The translations under genes and the position numbers were made by a program. The notes below the pieces were generated by a model. The model was not told where the DNA came from. It searched no databases and saw only the letters and a list, made by a program, of their open reading frames with translations. Positions 33,727 through 43,315 of a stretch of 59,008 nucleotides of DNA are shown here, one piece after another (positions within the stretch are counted from its first letter, which is position 1; each line of letters opens with the position of its first letter). Source of the stretch: Streptomyces celluloflavus (lineage in GTDB: Bacteria; Actinomycetota; Actinomycetes; Streptomycetales; Streptomycetaceae); NCBI GenBank assembly GCA_000720995.1, contig JOEL01000039.1, positions 1-59,008 on the forward strand, given 5' to 3'.

Positions 33727-34829
33727 GCACCGAATCCCTCCTCGAACGCGCCGCCGCCGTGCTGGCCGGAGCGCAGGAGACCGACGCCCGGGAGCGGCCC
33801 GCCGAGTCCGCCCGGACGGTGTGGGACGAGCTGCGCGCCGCCGACGCCCTGCCGCCGCTCGACACCGATCCGGCCGCTCTGGTGGCTCTGGTGTGCGAGG
33901 CCGGCTACCGCGGTACCCCTGCTCCGCTCGGCGAGACGCTGCTCGCCGCGCGTCCGCTGCTGGCCGCGGCCGGGCTCACCGTCCCGGACGGGCCGCTCAC
34001 GGTCGCCTCCGGACCGCTCGACGCACGGTTCACCCACGTGGACACGGGCAGCAGGGTCGGCCCCCTGGGTGCGCGCGGCACCGACGACGCCCTGCGCGTC
34101 AGCGGCACCCTGCACCGGGTGCCGTGGGCCCGCGCCGCCGACGCCGTGGCCGTGCTGACCGAGGGGCCGTCCGGTGGGCCCGTGCTCCTCCTCCTCGAAG
34201 CCGCCGAGTGCCGACGGGCCGAGGGCACGAACCTGGCGGGCGAGCCCAGGGACGATCTCGTCCTGACCGACGTGGCGGTCCCCGCCGAGCGGGTCCGCCG
34301 GGTCCCGGCCGCACTGGTCCGGGAGGCGCAGTGGCGTGCCGGCCTGGCACGGGCCGCCCTGATCGCCGGCGCGGCACGCCGCTGTGTCGAGCTGACGGTC
34401 GCCCATACAACGTCTCGCGTGCAGTTCGGCCGTCCGCTGAGCCACTTCCAGGCCGTCAAGCAGGAGGAGGCCAAACTGGTCGAGGAGGCGGCCCTGATAG
34501 CGGCGGCCGTCGAGGCGGCCGCCGCCGCTCTCGCCGATCCGGGCACCGCTGCCGATCCGGACACCGCCGAGTTCGCGGCTTGCGTCGCCGCCGCGCAGGC
34601 TTCCGCCTCGGTGGCCGAGATCACCCGCATCGCCCACCAATTGCACGGCGCGATCGGTTTCACCGAACTCAGCCCGCTCCACCTGGCCACCACCCGCATG
34701 TGGTCCTGGCGCGATGAGGACGGCAGCGAACACGCCTGGTTCCGGAGGATCGGGCGGCGGGTGGTGGAAGGCGGCAGCGACCGGCTCTGGCCGCAGGTCA
34801 CCGGAGTGGGCGGCGACCCCAGCAGGTGA
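33723..34829 (+). CDS. Acyl-CoA dehydrogenase-like second subunit
   Basis: A 368-residue protein with the acyl-CoA dehydrogenase fold. The C-terminal helical half is recognisable by SRVQFGRPLSHFQAVKQEEA and by HQLHGAIGFTELSPLH. The N-terminal half is diverged and short, as in the partner subunits of heteromeric actinobacterial dehydrogenases. Its ATG overlaps the stop of the first dehydrogenase as ATGA, which implies coupled translation. The 3' end overlaps the tail of the convergent methyltransferase gene by 32 bp. Confidence 0.88.
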   Translation: MSTESLLERAAAVLAGAQETDARERPAESARTVWDELRAADALPPLDTDPAALVALVCEAGYRGTPAPLGETLLAARPLLAAAGLTVPDGPLTVASGPLDARFTHVDTGSRVGPLGARGTDDALRVSGTLHRVPWARAADAVAVLTEGPSGGPVLLLLEAAECRRAEGTNLAGEPRDDLVLTDVAVPAERVRRVPAALVREAQWRAGLARAALIAGAARRCVELTVAHTTSRVQFGRPLSHFQAVKQEEAKLVEEAALIAAAVEAAAAALADPGTAADPDTAEFAACVAAAQASASVAEITRIAHQLHGAIGFTELSPLHLATTRMWSWRDEDGSEHAWFRRIGRRVVEGGSDRLWPQVTGVGGDPSR

Positions 34830-35634
34830 TCAACGGCGCGGTGGTGACGTCCAGTTCCTGCTCCGGCTCCCGGTCCGGGTCCTCACGCAGGTTCGCCAGG
34901 TGCTCCTCGATCTCCGCGGGGGTGGCCAGCCCGGCCGCGACCAACTGCTCGCGCAACTGGCGCACGGTGGCGGCCTCCAGCTCCCGGCAGGCCGGCGAAG
35001 TGACCGGGAAGTACGCCTCGGCCGCCACCTCGCGCAGCCCGGCGGCGCGCAGCAGGGCCGGCAGGGTGCGGCCGAAGGCGAGGTCGGCGCCGCGTTCGGC
35101 GAGCAGGGACCGGAAGCCCTGCCGGATCCGGTTGGCCAGCTCCTGGGCCGGGCCGCGTTCATCGGGGCAGGCCAACGGCTGCAGCGCGGGATCGGCGTCC
35201 TCGATGACCAGCCGGCCGCCCGGCCGCACCGCCGCGGCCAACGTGCGCAGCACCTGGGCACGTTCGGGCAGATGGACGAGCACGAGCCGGGCATGGACCA
35301 GGTCGAAGTCCCCGCCCGGCGGCTCCTCCCTGACCACGTCGTGGCGGAGCACCCGCACCGGTGCGCTGTCGGGTCCGCCGTCGGCCGCCCCGGTCAGCCA
35401 GGTGGTGTCGAGGTCGGTCACCAGCACCTGCCCGGTCGGCCCGACCCGGGCGGCGAGCGCGGCCGGCAGGGAGGGGCCGCCGGCCCCCACCTCCCAGCAG
35501 CGCAGACCCGTCAACGGCCCCGGCCGCTCCAGATGCCCGAGCGTCCACGGATCGAAGAGCTCGGCGAACGCCTCGAAGCGCCGCCCGGCCTCCCGCTGCC
35601 GGTTGTCCAGCAGATACGCGTTGTCAGCTGCCAT
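34798..35634 (-). CDS. Class I SAM-dependent methyltransferase
   Basis: A 278-residue methyltransferase. Motif I reads CWEVGAGGPSLP near residue 45, the acidic residue after beta 2 is in VTDLDTTW, and VLVHLPERAQVL corresponds to the post-motif region. The substrate is unknown. The start at 35634 has AGGA upstream; an ATG three codons earlier is an alternative. It converges on the acyl-CoA cluster, overlapping it by 32 bp at the 3' ends. Confidence 0.85.
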   Translation of the reverse strand: MAADNAYLLDNRQREAGRRFEAFAELFDPWTLGHLERPGPLTGLRCWEVGAGGPSLPAALAARVGPTGQVLVTDLDTTWLTGAADGGPDSAPVRVLRHDVVREEPPGGDFDLVHARLVLVHLPERAQVLRTLAAAVRPGGRLVIEDADPALQPLACPDERGPAQELANRIRQGFRSLLAERGADLAFGRTLPALLRAAGLREVAAEAYFPVTSPACRELEAATVRQLREQLVAAGLATPAEIEEHLANLREDPDREPEQELDVTTAPLITCWGRRPLR

Positions 35635-35844
35635 ACCGCCCATCCTGCCGCAGCCGGGGCGGGCCTCCGGCAGCGGCCGGGTTGGCGGTGCCGGCTTGGC
35701 TGCTCGGATCTGTGCCGCGGACGTCGTGGGGGCGCCCGCCTGGACGGGGTCAGGGCGGCGAGTGCCGCGAGGACGGCCATGGCGAGGCCGCAGCCGGCGA
35801 GCACCTGGGCGGAGGCAGGCTCCTTCCGCGGTCTGCCGTCGCCT

Positions 35845-36837
35845 TCAGTCGCCTGCCGGACCGTCGATCCAGCGGCCGATCCCGTGCACTGCCGCCTCGA
35901 CCGGGTCGCCGGGGGCGGCGGAGGCCCGAAGAGAGGTACGCGCGACCTCGGCGAGCGTCATATCGCTCAGCCCCAGCTGCTCGCGGCAGCGCCGGTACTC
36001 GGTGAGCAGACCGGTGTCGAACAGCAACGGGTCGTCGGCGTTGACGGTGCACCGGATTCCGGCGGCCAGCAGGCGCGGCAGCGGATGCTCGCGCAGGGAG
36101 GGCACAACCGAGAGCAGGACATTGCTGGTCGGACAGACATCCAGCACTGTTCCCGCCGCGGCGAGCCGGGCCACGAGGTGCGGATCCTCCAGGCAGCGGA
36201 CACCGTGCATGACTCGCCGGGCGCCCAGAAGATCGACGGCCTGGGCGAGGCTGTCGGCGCCCAGCAGCTCTCCCGCGTGCGGCACGACGGCCGGCCCGGC
36301 CCGGCGCGCCAGGGCACACGCGTCGGCGAAGGGAGCCGGCGGGTGGCGCGATTCATCGCCGTCGAGTCCGAACCCGACCACGCCCTCGCCGACGAAGTCG
36401 GCAGCCAGCCGGGCGATCTCCCGCGCCCGGTCCGGGCCCTGGCCCCGGTTGGCGGCCAGCACGAGGCCGACCCCCGCCCCATGGCGGGCCTCGGCCGCAC
36501 GCGCGGCCTGCACGAGCACCCGGACGGCCTCCAGGTGTGGTCCTAATCGTCCCGCGAACAACCCCGGCCACACGGACACCTCGATCCACACCGCACCAGC
36601 CGCGACGGCGTCCTCGGCGATCTCCGCCATCACCCGGGCGACATCGTCGGGCGTGCGCAGACACGCGGCGGCGGCCGTGATCGTCGCGGTGAAGTCGTCG
36701 AACGACCCGTATTCGGACGGCAGCGGCGCCTCGATACCCGCCTTGCCCGCCAGGTCGGCCAGCGTCGATGCACGGAGGGCACCGTCGAAATGCAGGTGCA
36801 GATGCGCCTTGGGCAGGGAAGCGAGGTCACGAAGCAT
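35845..36837 (-). CDS. Adenosine deaminase-family protein
   Basis: A 330-residue amidohydrolase of the adenosine/AMP deaminase family. Metal ligands are seen as HLHLHFDGA near residue 14, VPHAGE and the terminal VNADDP, with CPTSNV before it. The HxHLDG motif of the family has Phe instead of Leu. These residues are present, so it probably deaminates adenosine or a related purine. GGAAGGGG is upstream of the ATG with somewhat long spacing. It is not in an obvious operon. Confidence 0.9.
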   Translation of the reverse strand: MLRDLASLPKAHLHLHFDGALRASTLADLAGKAGIEAPLPSEYGSFDDFTATITAAAACLRTPDDVARVMAEIAEDAVAAGAVWIEVSVWPGLFAGRLGPHLEAVRVLVQAARAAEARHGAGVGLVLAANRGQGPDRAREIARLAADFVGEGVVGFGLDGDESRHPPAPFADACALARRAGPAVVPHAGELLGADSLAQAVDLLGARRVMHGVRCLEDPHLVARLAAAGTVLDVCPTSNVLLSVVPSLREHPLPRLLAAGIRCTVNADDPLLFDTGLLTEYRRCREQLGLSDMTLAEVARTSLRASAAPGDPVEAAVHGIGRWIDGPAGD

Positions 36838-37199
36838 GGAACGGATTCCCCTTCCTTTTCTCTCGGTGAGACGTTGCGTCGGGGCGACTGCCGAAATCAC
36901 GCTACCGAACACGGCATCCTTCGGATAAGTGCTCTCCACCAGCCGCTCCGGGCCCGTCGACACGGTTGTGTGGCGGCCGTGCAGTGCCGGGAGTGGGCGG
37001 CTCCTGGAGGGCGTTGCCAGAACCGCCCGCCCTGCCGGGACTCGCGGCGACGCCTTTCGCTGTCCCCGGGGTCGAGGACAACGAGCGGCTCACAGTGCAG
37101 ACACACCCGGGCGCGCAACGGACCCCACCCGGCCCCCGGAAATCCCGACTACCGCGCCCAGATTCCGACTACCCGTCCTTGGGCCCCACAGCGAATGGC
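36838..37199. other. Intergenic stretch
   Basis: No coding motif is seen. Two close CCGACTACC-like copies occur around 37147-37175 but nothing else stands out. It holds the adenosine deaminase promoter. Confidence 0.4.
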
Positions 37200-38321
37200 T
37201 CATTCGGTCCGCTCGCCTCGGGTGAAGAAGTTGATCACCTCCTGGGACGTGGGGTTGTGGGCGGCTACGGCGGTGGCCGCGGCGCCGCGGGGGAACAGCG
37301 CCTGCTCGTATGCGGTGAGGGCCGTCTCGATGTCGCCGGGGTGTGCGACGAGGGCCTTGCCGAGTTCGGCGCCGTCCTGCATGGCCACGTTGGCGCCTTC
37401 GCCATTGGGGGTCGCGAGGTGGGCGGCGTCGCCGAGGAGGGTCACGCCCGGCACCCGGTCCCAGCGGTGCCCGGCTGGCAGGACGTGGAGGGGGCGCAGG
37501 ACCGGTGCGGTCTCGCCGGCGGTGACCAGGGCGATGAGTTCCGGTGCCCAGCCGTCGAACTCGGCCGCGATCCGCGCGGCGGCCGCGGCGGCATCGGTGA
37601 AATCGATGGCGGCGAACCAGTCCTGCGGCTTGGTCAGTGTGAGGTAGTTGCGGAGGGTCCCGCCCCTCTCCCGGTGAACCACGAACCACTTCCCGTTCGC
37701 GTCCGGGTCGAGTGCGACGAGCGTTCCGCCGCCGACCGCTTTCGCGGTGGCCGGGTGCCGGGTGTCGGCGTCGTACACAGAGGTCTCGACGACGGACCGG
37801 CCGGCGTACTCGGGTGTGGCGGTGGAGAGCAGCGGGCGGACCCGTGACCACGCGCCGTCCGCGCCGACCAGCAGGCTCGTGACGGCGGTGGTGCCGTTGG
37901 CGAAGGTCACCTCGTGGCGGCTCTCGCCGAGGGTGCGGACGCCGGTGGCCTTGTGGCCCCATCGGACGGTGCCGGCCGGGAGCGAGTCGAGCAGGAGCTG
38001 TCGCAGTTCGCCGCGCTGCACCTCGGGGCGTCCGCCCGTGCCGTCGTCGGCCTTGTCGAACAGGACGGTTCCATTCCGGTCGAGGAGCCGTATCGCTTGG
38101 CGGCCCTCCAGTATGAGGCCGCGGAACTCGTCCATCAGGCCAGCCGCCGCGAGGGCGAGTTGGCCGTTGCGGTCGTGGATGTCGAGCATTCCGCCCTGCG
38201 AACGCGCCGTGGGGGAGGGTTCGGCCTCGTAGACGGTGGCCGGGATGCCGTGGAGGTGCAGGACGCGGGCGAGGGTGAGGCCGCCGAGTCCGGCGCCGAT
38301 GATCGTGACGGGGGTGTGCAT
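37200..38321 (-). CDS. FAD-dependent monooxygenase, TetX-like
   Basis: A 373-residue class A flavin monooxygenase. The dinucleotide fold GAGLGGLTLA is at residues about 9-18. LVGADGAWSRVR and the FAD-binding GDAAHLATPNGEGANVA are present. The family includes TetX and aromatic hydroxylases; without a partner the substrate cannot be named. The start at 38321 has AAGGAG six bases upstream. An oxidoreductase gene lies upstream on the same strand. A paralogue is encoded at 48746-49858. Confidence 0.93.
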   Translation of the reverse strand: MHTPVTIIGAGLGGLTLARVLHLHGIPATVYEAEPSPTARSQGGMLDIHDRNGQLALAAAGLMDEFRGLILEGRQAIRLLDRNGTVLFDKADDGTGGRPEVQRGELRQLLLDSLPAGTVRWGHKATGVRTLGESRHEVTFANGTTAVTSLLVGADGAWSRVRPLLSTATPEYAGRSVVETSVYDADTRHPATAKAVGGGTLVALDPDANGKWFVVHRERGGTLRNYLTLTKPQDWFAAIDFTDAAAAAARIAAEFDGWAPELIALVTAGETAPVLRPLHVLPAGHRWDRVPGVTLLGDAAHLATPNGEGANVAMQDGAELGKALVAHPGDIETALTAYEQALFPRGAAATAVAAHNPTSQEVINFFTRGERTE

Positions 38322-38418
38322 GAGGGCTCCTTGCGTGTCGCACAACTGCCGGGCGGGCCCGGCAGGATCGCTGGAAGGAATTCGGCTCGCGGGGCCGTGC
38401 AACTGCGCGGGAAACGGC

Positions 38419-39312
38419 TCAGACCAGCACGACCCGGCGCCCGCGCGTGTGACCGGCATGGCTGTCGATGTGCGCCGCCGCGGCCTCGGCGAGCGTGTAC
38501 GACTTCTCGACCGGGATGTGGAGCTTTCCCCGGGAGATGAGGCCGGCGGCCTCGGCGAGCGCTTCCGGCACGCTCCCGGCCACGCCGGAGTATCGGGCAC
38601 CGAGCTCCGGCGCGGCGAGATCGGCGATGGAGACCACCTTCTGCGGATCCCCGGTCAGCTCGACGAGCTCGCGGATCACGCCCGAGCCGGCCAGATCGAG
38701 GGCCGCATCGACATGGCCGAGCCGCCGCACCCGCTCGACCCAGCCCTCGCCGTACGTCGTGGCGAGGGCACCCAGGCTGCGCAGATAGTCCTGGTTCGCG
38801 GCCCCGGCCGTGCCGATCACCGTGATGCCGCGGTCGCGGGCGATCTGCAGCACCGCCGATCCGACTCCTCCGGACGCACCGCTGGCCAGCAGCGTCTGCC
38901 CGGACCGCACACCGGCCTGGCGGATGATGCGCAGCGCGGTCTCCACCACGGAGGGGTACCCGGCCGCCTCTGCGAACGTCAGCCCCTCGGGCATCCGGGC
39001 CCAGGCCGACAGCACGGCGAACTCGGCATAGGTGCTCGAACCTTCGCCGAACACGTGGTCGCCGACCTCGACCCCTTCGACGCCCTCGCCGACCTCGTCC
39101 ACCACCCCGGAGGCGTCCTGCCCCACGCCGGCGGGCAACTCGATCGGACGGACCTTCTGGAACTGGCCTTCCCGGATCCTCCAGTCGACGGGGTTCACGC
39201 CCGCCGCCCGCACGGCGATGCGTATCTGGCCGGGGCCCGCGTGGGGCTCCTCGGCGTCCACGAGTTGCAGAACGTCCGGACCGCCGAACTCGGCGAAGCT
39301 CACTCTCTTCAT
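38419..39312 (-). CDS. NADP-dependent quinone oxidoreductase (MDR family)
   Basis: A 297-residue zinc-free MDR enzyme. GQDASGVVDEVGEG and the cofactor site GASGGVGSAVLQIA are clear. The ATG at 39312 is likely leaderless, since TATGTT lies seven bases upstream as a possible -10 box and no ribosome binding site is present; an ATG at 39324 is an alternative. It is divergent from a TetR gene with a shared 19-bp palindrome. The enzyme is paralogous to the product of 6344-7264. Confidence 0.92.
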   Translation of the reverse strand: MKRVSFAEFGGPDVLQLVDAEEPHAGPGQIRIAVRAAGVNPVDWRIREGQFQKVRPIELPAGVGQDASGVVDEVGEGVEGVEVGDHVFGEGSSTYAEFAVLSAWARMPEGLTFAEAAGYPSVVETALRIIRQAGVRSGQTLLASGASGGVGSAVLQIARDRGITVIGTAGAANQDYLRSLGALATTYGEGWVERVRRLGHVDAALDLAGSGVIRELVELTGDPQKVVSIADLAAPELGARYSGVAGSVPEALAEAAGLISRGKLHIPVEKSYTLAEAAAAHIDSHAGHTRGRRVVLV

Positions 39313-39324
39313 GCGGTCGAACAT

Positions 39325-39343
39325 AACACTAACCGTTAGGGTT
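39325..39343. promoter_or_regulatory. Shared TetR operator
   Basis: AACNCTAACNGTTAGNGTT is a 19-bp dyad with a perfect inner CTAAC-N-GTTAG. It lies between the divergent oxidoreductase and TetR genes and overlaps the likely promoter of the oxidoreductase. Confidence 0.75.
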
Positions 39344-39382
39344 TAAGAACCGTTCCGCCTTTGTATTTGATAGCGTCAGGGC

Positions 39383-39970
39383 ATGACCGTGCCATCCGGA
39401 CGCCGCGAGCGTAAGAAGGCCGCGACCCGCCAGAAGATCGCTGACACCGCCCTGCGGCTCTTCCTGGAACGCGGGTACGACGCGGTGGGCATCCGCGACG
39501 TGGCCGCCGAGGCCGACGTGGCCGTCACCACGCTCTTCTCCCACTTCGCCTCGAAAGAGGCCCTGGTCTTCGAGCGGGACGACGACTTCGAGCAACGCCT
39601 CACCCAGGCGGCCACCGGCCGGGCACCGCACGAACCGCTCATCCCTGCGCTGCGCCGCGAGATCCAGGCCCTGGTGCGACATTGCACGGCGGACAGCGCC
39701 GCCCCGATCTGGCGCTTGATCGACGAATCACCTGCCCTGCGGGAGTACGAGGAGTCGATGAGGCTGCGCCACGCAGAGTCGCTGGCAACGGCCATCGCCG
39801 CCGATCCCGGCCTGCCGCAGACCACCACGGCCTGCCGGACGATCGCGAGGTTCGCCATCGACGCCTATTCGCTGGCCCGCGAGGCGGCCGATCCGGAGGC
39901 CGCGGTGGACGAGATCTTCCAGATGATCGAGGCGGCCTGGGCGGTCACCTGCCCTACCCGACGCGCGTGA
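39383..39970 (+). CDS. TetR-family transcriptional regulator
   Basis: A 195-residue regulator with the helix-turn-helix at about 15-60 (IADTALRLFLERGYDAVGI then VAVTTLFSHF). The ATG at 39383 is the first in-frame start and lies just past a 19-bp palindrome. It is divergent from the quinone oxidoreductase gene and probably represses it. Similar regulators respond to quinones or electrophiles, which would suit the target, but this is inference. Confidence 0.92.
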   Translation: MTVPSGRRERKKAATRQKIADTALRLFLERGYDAVGIRDVAAEADVAVTTLFSHFASKEALVFERDDDFEQRLTQAATGRAPHEPLIPALRREIQALVRHCTADSAAPIWRLIDESPALREYEESMRLRHAESLATAIAADPGLPQTTTACRTIARFAIDAYSLAREAADPEAAVDEIFQMIEAAWAVTCPTRRA

Positions 39971-40712
39971 GGAACTGCTCCTCCAGGCAGGGCAGGGGCC
40001 GGTCGGGCCATGCCATGACGAGTCGCTGAACGCCTGGGTTCGACCTCAATCTGCTTGAGCAACTGGCTCACGTCGTCCCGGATGAGGCGCTTCAGCTCGG
40101 CTGTCGGGACGGTCTCGACTTCCCGGACGCGGTGTTCGGCGCGCTTGACCGTGGACCAGCTCCAGCGGCAATCCGCCGCCCTCTGCCCGGCCTTGGACGG
40201 CCGCTCTCCGCCGGCGCCTGCCGGACGGGTGAGCCGGACCAGCCCTTCGCACTGCTCGTCATGGGTGCCAGTGGGCAGGGCCCGGCCTTCGGAGAGGAAC
40301 CCCCGAACTCGCTGTTGGCCTGCGGCACGGTGGTGAAGACGACCAGTCTGCGGATATCACCCGCGAGGCCGAGCCCGCCGTAGAGGCCGGCCCGAAGACA
40401 TCAGGATCTCCGGCGGGGCATCTACTTCGGCGTGACGGGAGCAGGCCGCCTGGCCCCAGCCATCTGGGCCTGGGCGAGGGGCCGGCCGAGGACTTGCTGA
40501 TCGAAGGCGGGCCACAACCATCCGGCGAGCAGCGAACCAGGGCCGGACGGGGCCTCGGTGCGAGCTCTGGTTCTGCAGAAGCCAACTCGTTGGAGAGCGA
40601 CATCCGGCCCCGCTCCCGAACTGCCAGGCAGCCGCACGGGTTGGAGACCTACCGGCTGCCCACTCTCAGGTCGAGGCGACGAGCACTGCGGTAATGGCGG
40701 GCAAGGTCCCAT
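39971..40712. other. Decayed stretch, no intact gene
   Basis: Some frames on the minus strand show coding-like pieces (RLVVFTTVPQANSEFGGSSP near 40350, LLAGWLWPAFDQQVLGRP near 40500, SQLLKQIEVEP near 40050), but they lie in different frames without an intact start or stop. I cannot name a family. It seems to be the left part of an old inserted segment that extends to about 43.5 kb. Confidence 0.35.
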
Positions 40713-40739
40713 GTGGTGGGGAGGGCGGTCGTTGTGCCG

Positions 40740-41325
40740 GTATCGGCGTGGCGGGCGGCAATGCTGGAGGGGGACTGGCACGCGTGCGCCTGGTGCCGGC
40801 ATCCGTGCCGCGAAACCGTCGCTCTCGCTCTCTCAACGGCGTTGGGCGCCGTTCCCAGTTGGCCGGAAAGTCGACCTGCCAGGTGCCGTGGGTGGGTCGG
40901 GCCTCGGTGCCCCGGATCGTCTGGATTCTGCGGGAGGTTTCTGACGACGCGGGCTGGACGGCGGACGAGGTGATCGCGTTCCTGGACCGTAACCACGTCC
41001 CGGACCTCGTGCACCGTCCGTCTGAGCGGCGGGCGAGAGCGGTGGCCCCGTAGCCGACTGCTGAGGGCCGGGCGTGCCGTACGGGCGTACCGGGACTCCC
41101 GCAGCGCGGAGCCGGCCCGCCCCACGGAGTGGGAAGGCAACCGGCAGGCCCCGCGCAGCGAGTCGGTCCGCCGCCTGGTCGCCGAAGCGTTCGCCGCACG
41201 CCCGCAGCAGACGGACGAGGAGCAGAGCGAGGTGCTGCCCGCGCAAACCGACGCCGACGACTTCAGCACGGAAGACCGGGCAGACCTGCGGACGACGGCC
41301 TCGGGGCGAATTCATGAAGCGTGAG
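40740..41325 (+). pseudogene. Frameshifted plasmid-type zinc-finger/HTH protein
   Basis: Three frame segments give one plausible protein: GDWHACAWCRHPC (a possible zinc-binding piece), GWTADEVIAFLDRNHVPDLVHRPS, and AVRAYRDSRSAEP with SESVRRLVAEAFAARPQQTDEEQ. Similar strings occur in helix-turn-helix proteins on actinobacterial plasmids. At least two frameshifts and a stop at 41051-41053 break the gene. Assignment is by recall and weak. Confidence 0.3.
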
Positions 41326-41553
41326 ACGACGGCCGACACGTCCGGGCGGCCCGCCGCTGAGTGGGTCTACGGCGCTGACCTGGTGCAGCGTGCACTTCGC
41401 CTCGCGAATGGGCAGCAGCAACTCGCTGATGGCGAGGGGACACCGGTGGGTGGTCACCGGCTTCGACTTGGCCCAGGCCGCACTGCACCAGGCGCGCGAG
41501 GTCGCCCGAAGGCGGGCGTCAGAGCGCCGTGGTGAGCATCAGCGCATGCGGTG

Positions 41554-42813
41554 TCACCGCCGGGCCCGCGGCTCGGCCGGTGCGATACCCGCCGTCTCCT
41601 GGGCCTGGGCCATGCGGTCGGCGACCTGCTGGCGCAGGGCGGGGAGCAGCGCGTAGAGGTCCTCACCCGGGCACAGCGTCGCGTACACGTCGCGGTGCCC
41701 GGAGACGACGTCGACCGTCTTGGGCTTCTGCCCGGCGAAGTCCAGGACGGCCTTCCCCTTGGGGTCCAGCTGGTACTGGGCGCCCTTCCAGGCGAGGATG
41801 TCGCGCACACCGTTGAGCATGTCCGGCTCCGGCTTTGCGCTGCCCTCCTCCGTGGGTTCGAAGTTGCCGAGGGTGGCCACGCCCAGAGTGCCGGTGTTGT
41901 ACCCGGCGGCGTGGCCGCCCAGGATCGCCTTGGGGCTGGCGGAGGGACTCGCGGCGATGCTGCCCCGGCGCCCCTCCCATATGCCGCCGAACCGGTCGAC
42001 GACGAAGTGGTACGGGAAGTCGCCGTACCCCTCGTTCTCGATCTTGTCCGTGTAGATGGCGCGCATCAGGCTGGGCACGTCTTCAGAGCGGTAGGCATTG
42101 CCGTTGACGGTGTGGTGGACCACCATCGCCCGAACGGTGTCCATCCCCTTGAGTCCGGGGTCGGCCTTGGACTCGTCCGCGCCCCAGTCGGCCCTGGTGT
42201 GGACCACGGGTTCGAGCCGGTCGGCGGCGGACGCCCCGGCCGTGCCGACGGCGGCCGCGGGCTTCATGGTGAGGCGCTGTGTGCCCTTGCTGCCACTTGC
42301 CTCCGGCTTCTTGTCCGGGTTGATCAGGGAGAGCCGCAAGTTCCTGGGGAGTTCGCCCTTCTCGGTGGTCAGGCGCAGTTGCGCCCCGTCGGCGGTGTCG
42401 GAGAAGAAGACCCCGGAACCGGTGCGCTTGGCCTCGCCGGAGTCCTGGTCGCCGCCGAGCGGGATGTCCTGCCATGCGGTCCACTCGCCGTTGCGGTGGA
42501 ACCGGGCGGTGGCATGGGCCCCGTGGTCGAGGCGCACCCCCTTCTCCCAGGAGAGGCTGACGGCCCGGAAGGTACCGGTCGCGTTCCGCTCCACCCTGAT
42601 CTCGCGCTCGGCTTTGCCGTACGTGGTGCCCGGCCGCGGTTCGCCCGCCGATCCGGTCAGCGGAACGTTCGTCATCTCCGTCGTGGGCGCGACATCCGCG
42701 ACCGGGATGGCGACATCCGAGGCGGCGGGCTGCCCGGCCGTCAGGACTGCCGCAGCGAGCACGCCTCCGGCCAGCAGCGTGGCAACGGTCCAAGCTGTTC
42801 GTATTCGTGACAT
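41554..42813 (-). CDS. Secreted N-acetylmuramoyl-L-alanine amidase / peptidoglycan recognition protein
   Basis: A 419-residue secreted protein. The signal peptide is in the first 30 or so residues. The second half is an amidase_2/PGRP domain: VVHTRADWGADES, then MVVHHTVNG (zinc His), YHFVVDRFGGIWEGR, GGHAAGYNTGTLGVATLGNF and VVSGHRDVYATLCPGE (zinc His and Cys). The zinc ligands are conserved, so cell-wall hydrolase activity is expected. The N-terminal 200 residues are an uncharacterised actinobacterial region. The gene is alone between decayed stretches. Confidence 0.92.
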   Translation of the reverse strand: MSRIRTAWTVATLLAGGVLAAAVLTAGQPAASDVAIPVADVAPTTEMTNVPLTGSAGEPRPGTTYGKAEREIRVERNATGTFRAVSLSWEKGVRLDHGAHATARFHRNGEWTAWQDIPLGGDQDSGEAKRTGSGVFFSDTADGAQLRLTTEKGELPRNLRLSLINPDKKPEASGSKGTQRLTMKPAAAVGTAGASAADRLEPVVHTRADWGADESKADPGLKGMDTVRAMVVHHTVNGNAYRSEDVPSLMRAIYTDKIENEGYGDFPYHFVVDRFGGIWEGRRGSIAASPSASPKAILGGHAAGYNTGTLGVATLGNFEPTEEGSAKPEPDMLNGVRDILAWKGAQYQLDPKGKAVLDFAGQKPKTVDVVSGHRDVYATLCPGEDLYALLPALRQQVADRMAQAQETAGIAPAEPRARR

Positions 42814-43315
42814 CTGGGCGCTTTCACTGAGTGCGGGCCGTAGTAGCCCTAAATGATCAAGTGTGCAGGCAGTACATCACAACAAGCAGCGCCAAAAGAC
42901 CCTTTATGGGCCTGAACGGTGAAAGCACATACCATCCCGGAACACAGACACCGGCGAGTCGGCCGGCAACGCCCGGAGCAATGCAGGCGATCGAGGCCGC
43001 AGACGCACTGCACACGCACCACGACCTCGACCGCGACGACGAGTTACGGGACCGACTGGCTGCCGGGCTCAAAGCCGGGAAACTCCGGCAGCGACGACCG
43101 GCACGGCATCCGGCATCACCCACCACCGGCGTTCTCCTCGGCACCCCCGCCTGCATGCCCTCCCGGTGCGCTGCGGCGCCTTCGGCTGCCGCTTCGACCT
43201 GTACTTGCCCGGGTGCGTGCTCGACGGGATGGTCACCGGGCAGTGGCCTGTCGGCTGCGACTCCAGAACAGGTGACAACGGCTCAGCAGGGCGCGCCCCG
43301 TGTGAAGGCTCCGAC
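42814..43315. other. Stretch without a supported gene
   Basis: A short frame from ATG 42981 (MQAIEAADALHTHHDLDRDDEL) looks coding-like for about 40 residues and then degrades. GGAG is only two bases from that ATG. Nothing else was identified. Confidence 0.3.
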
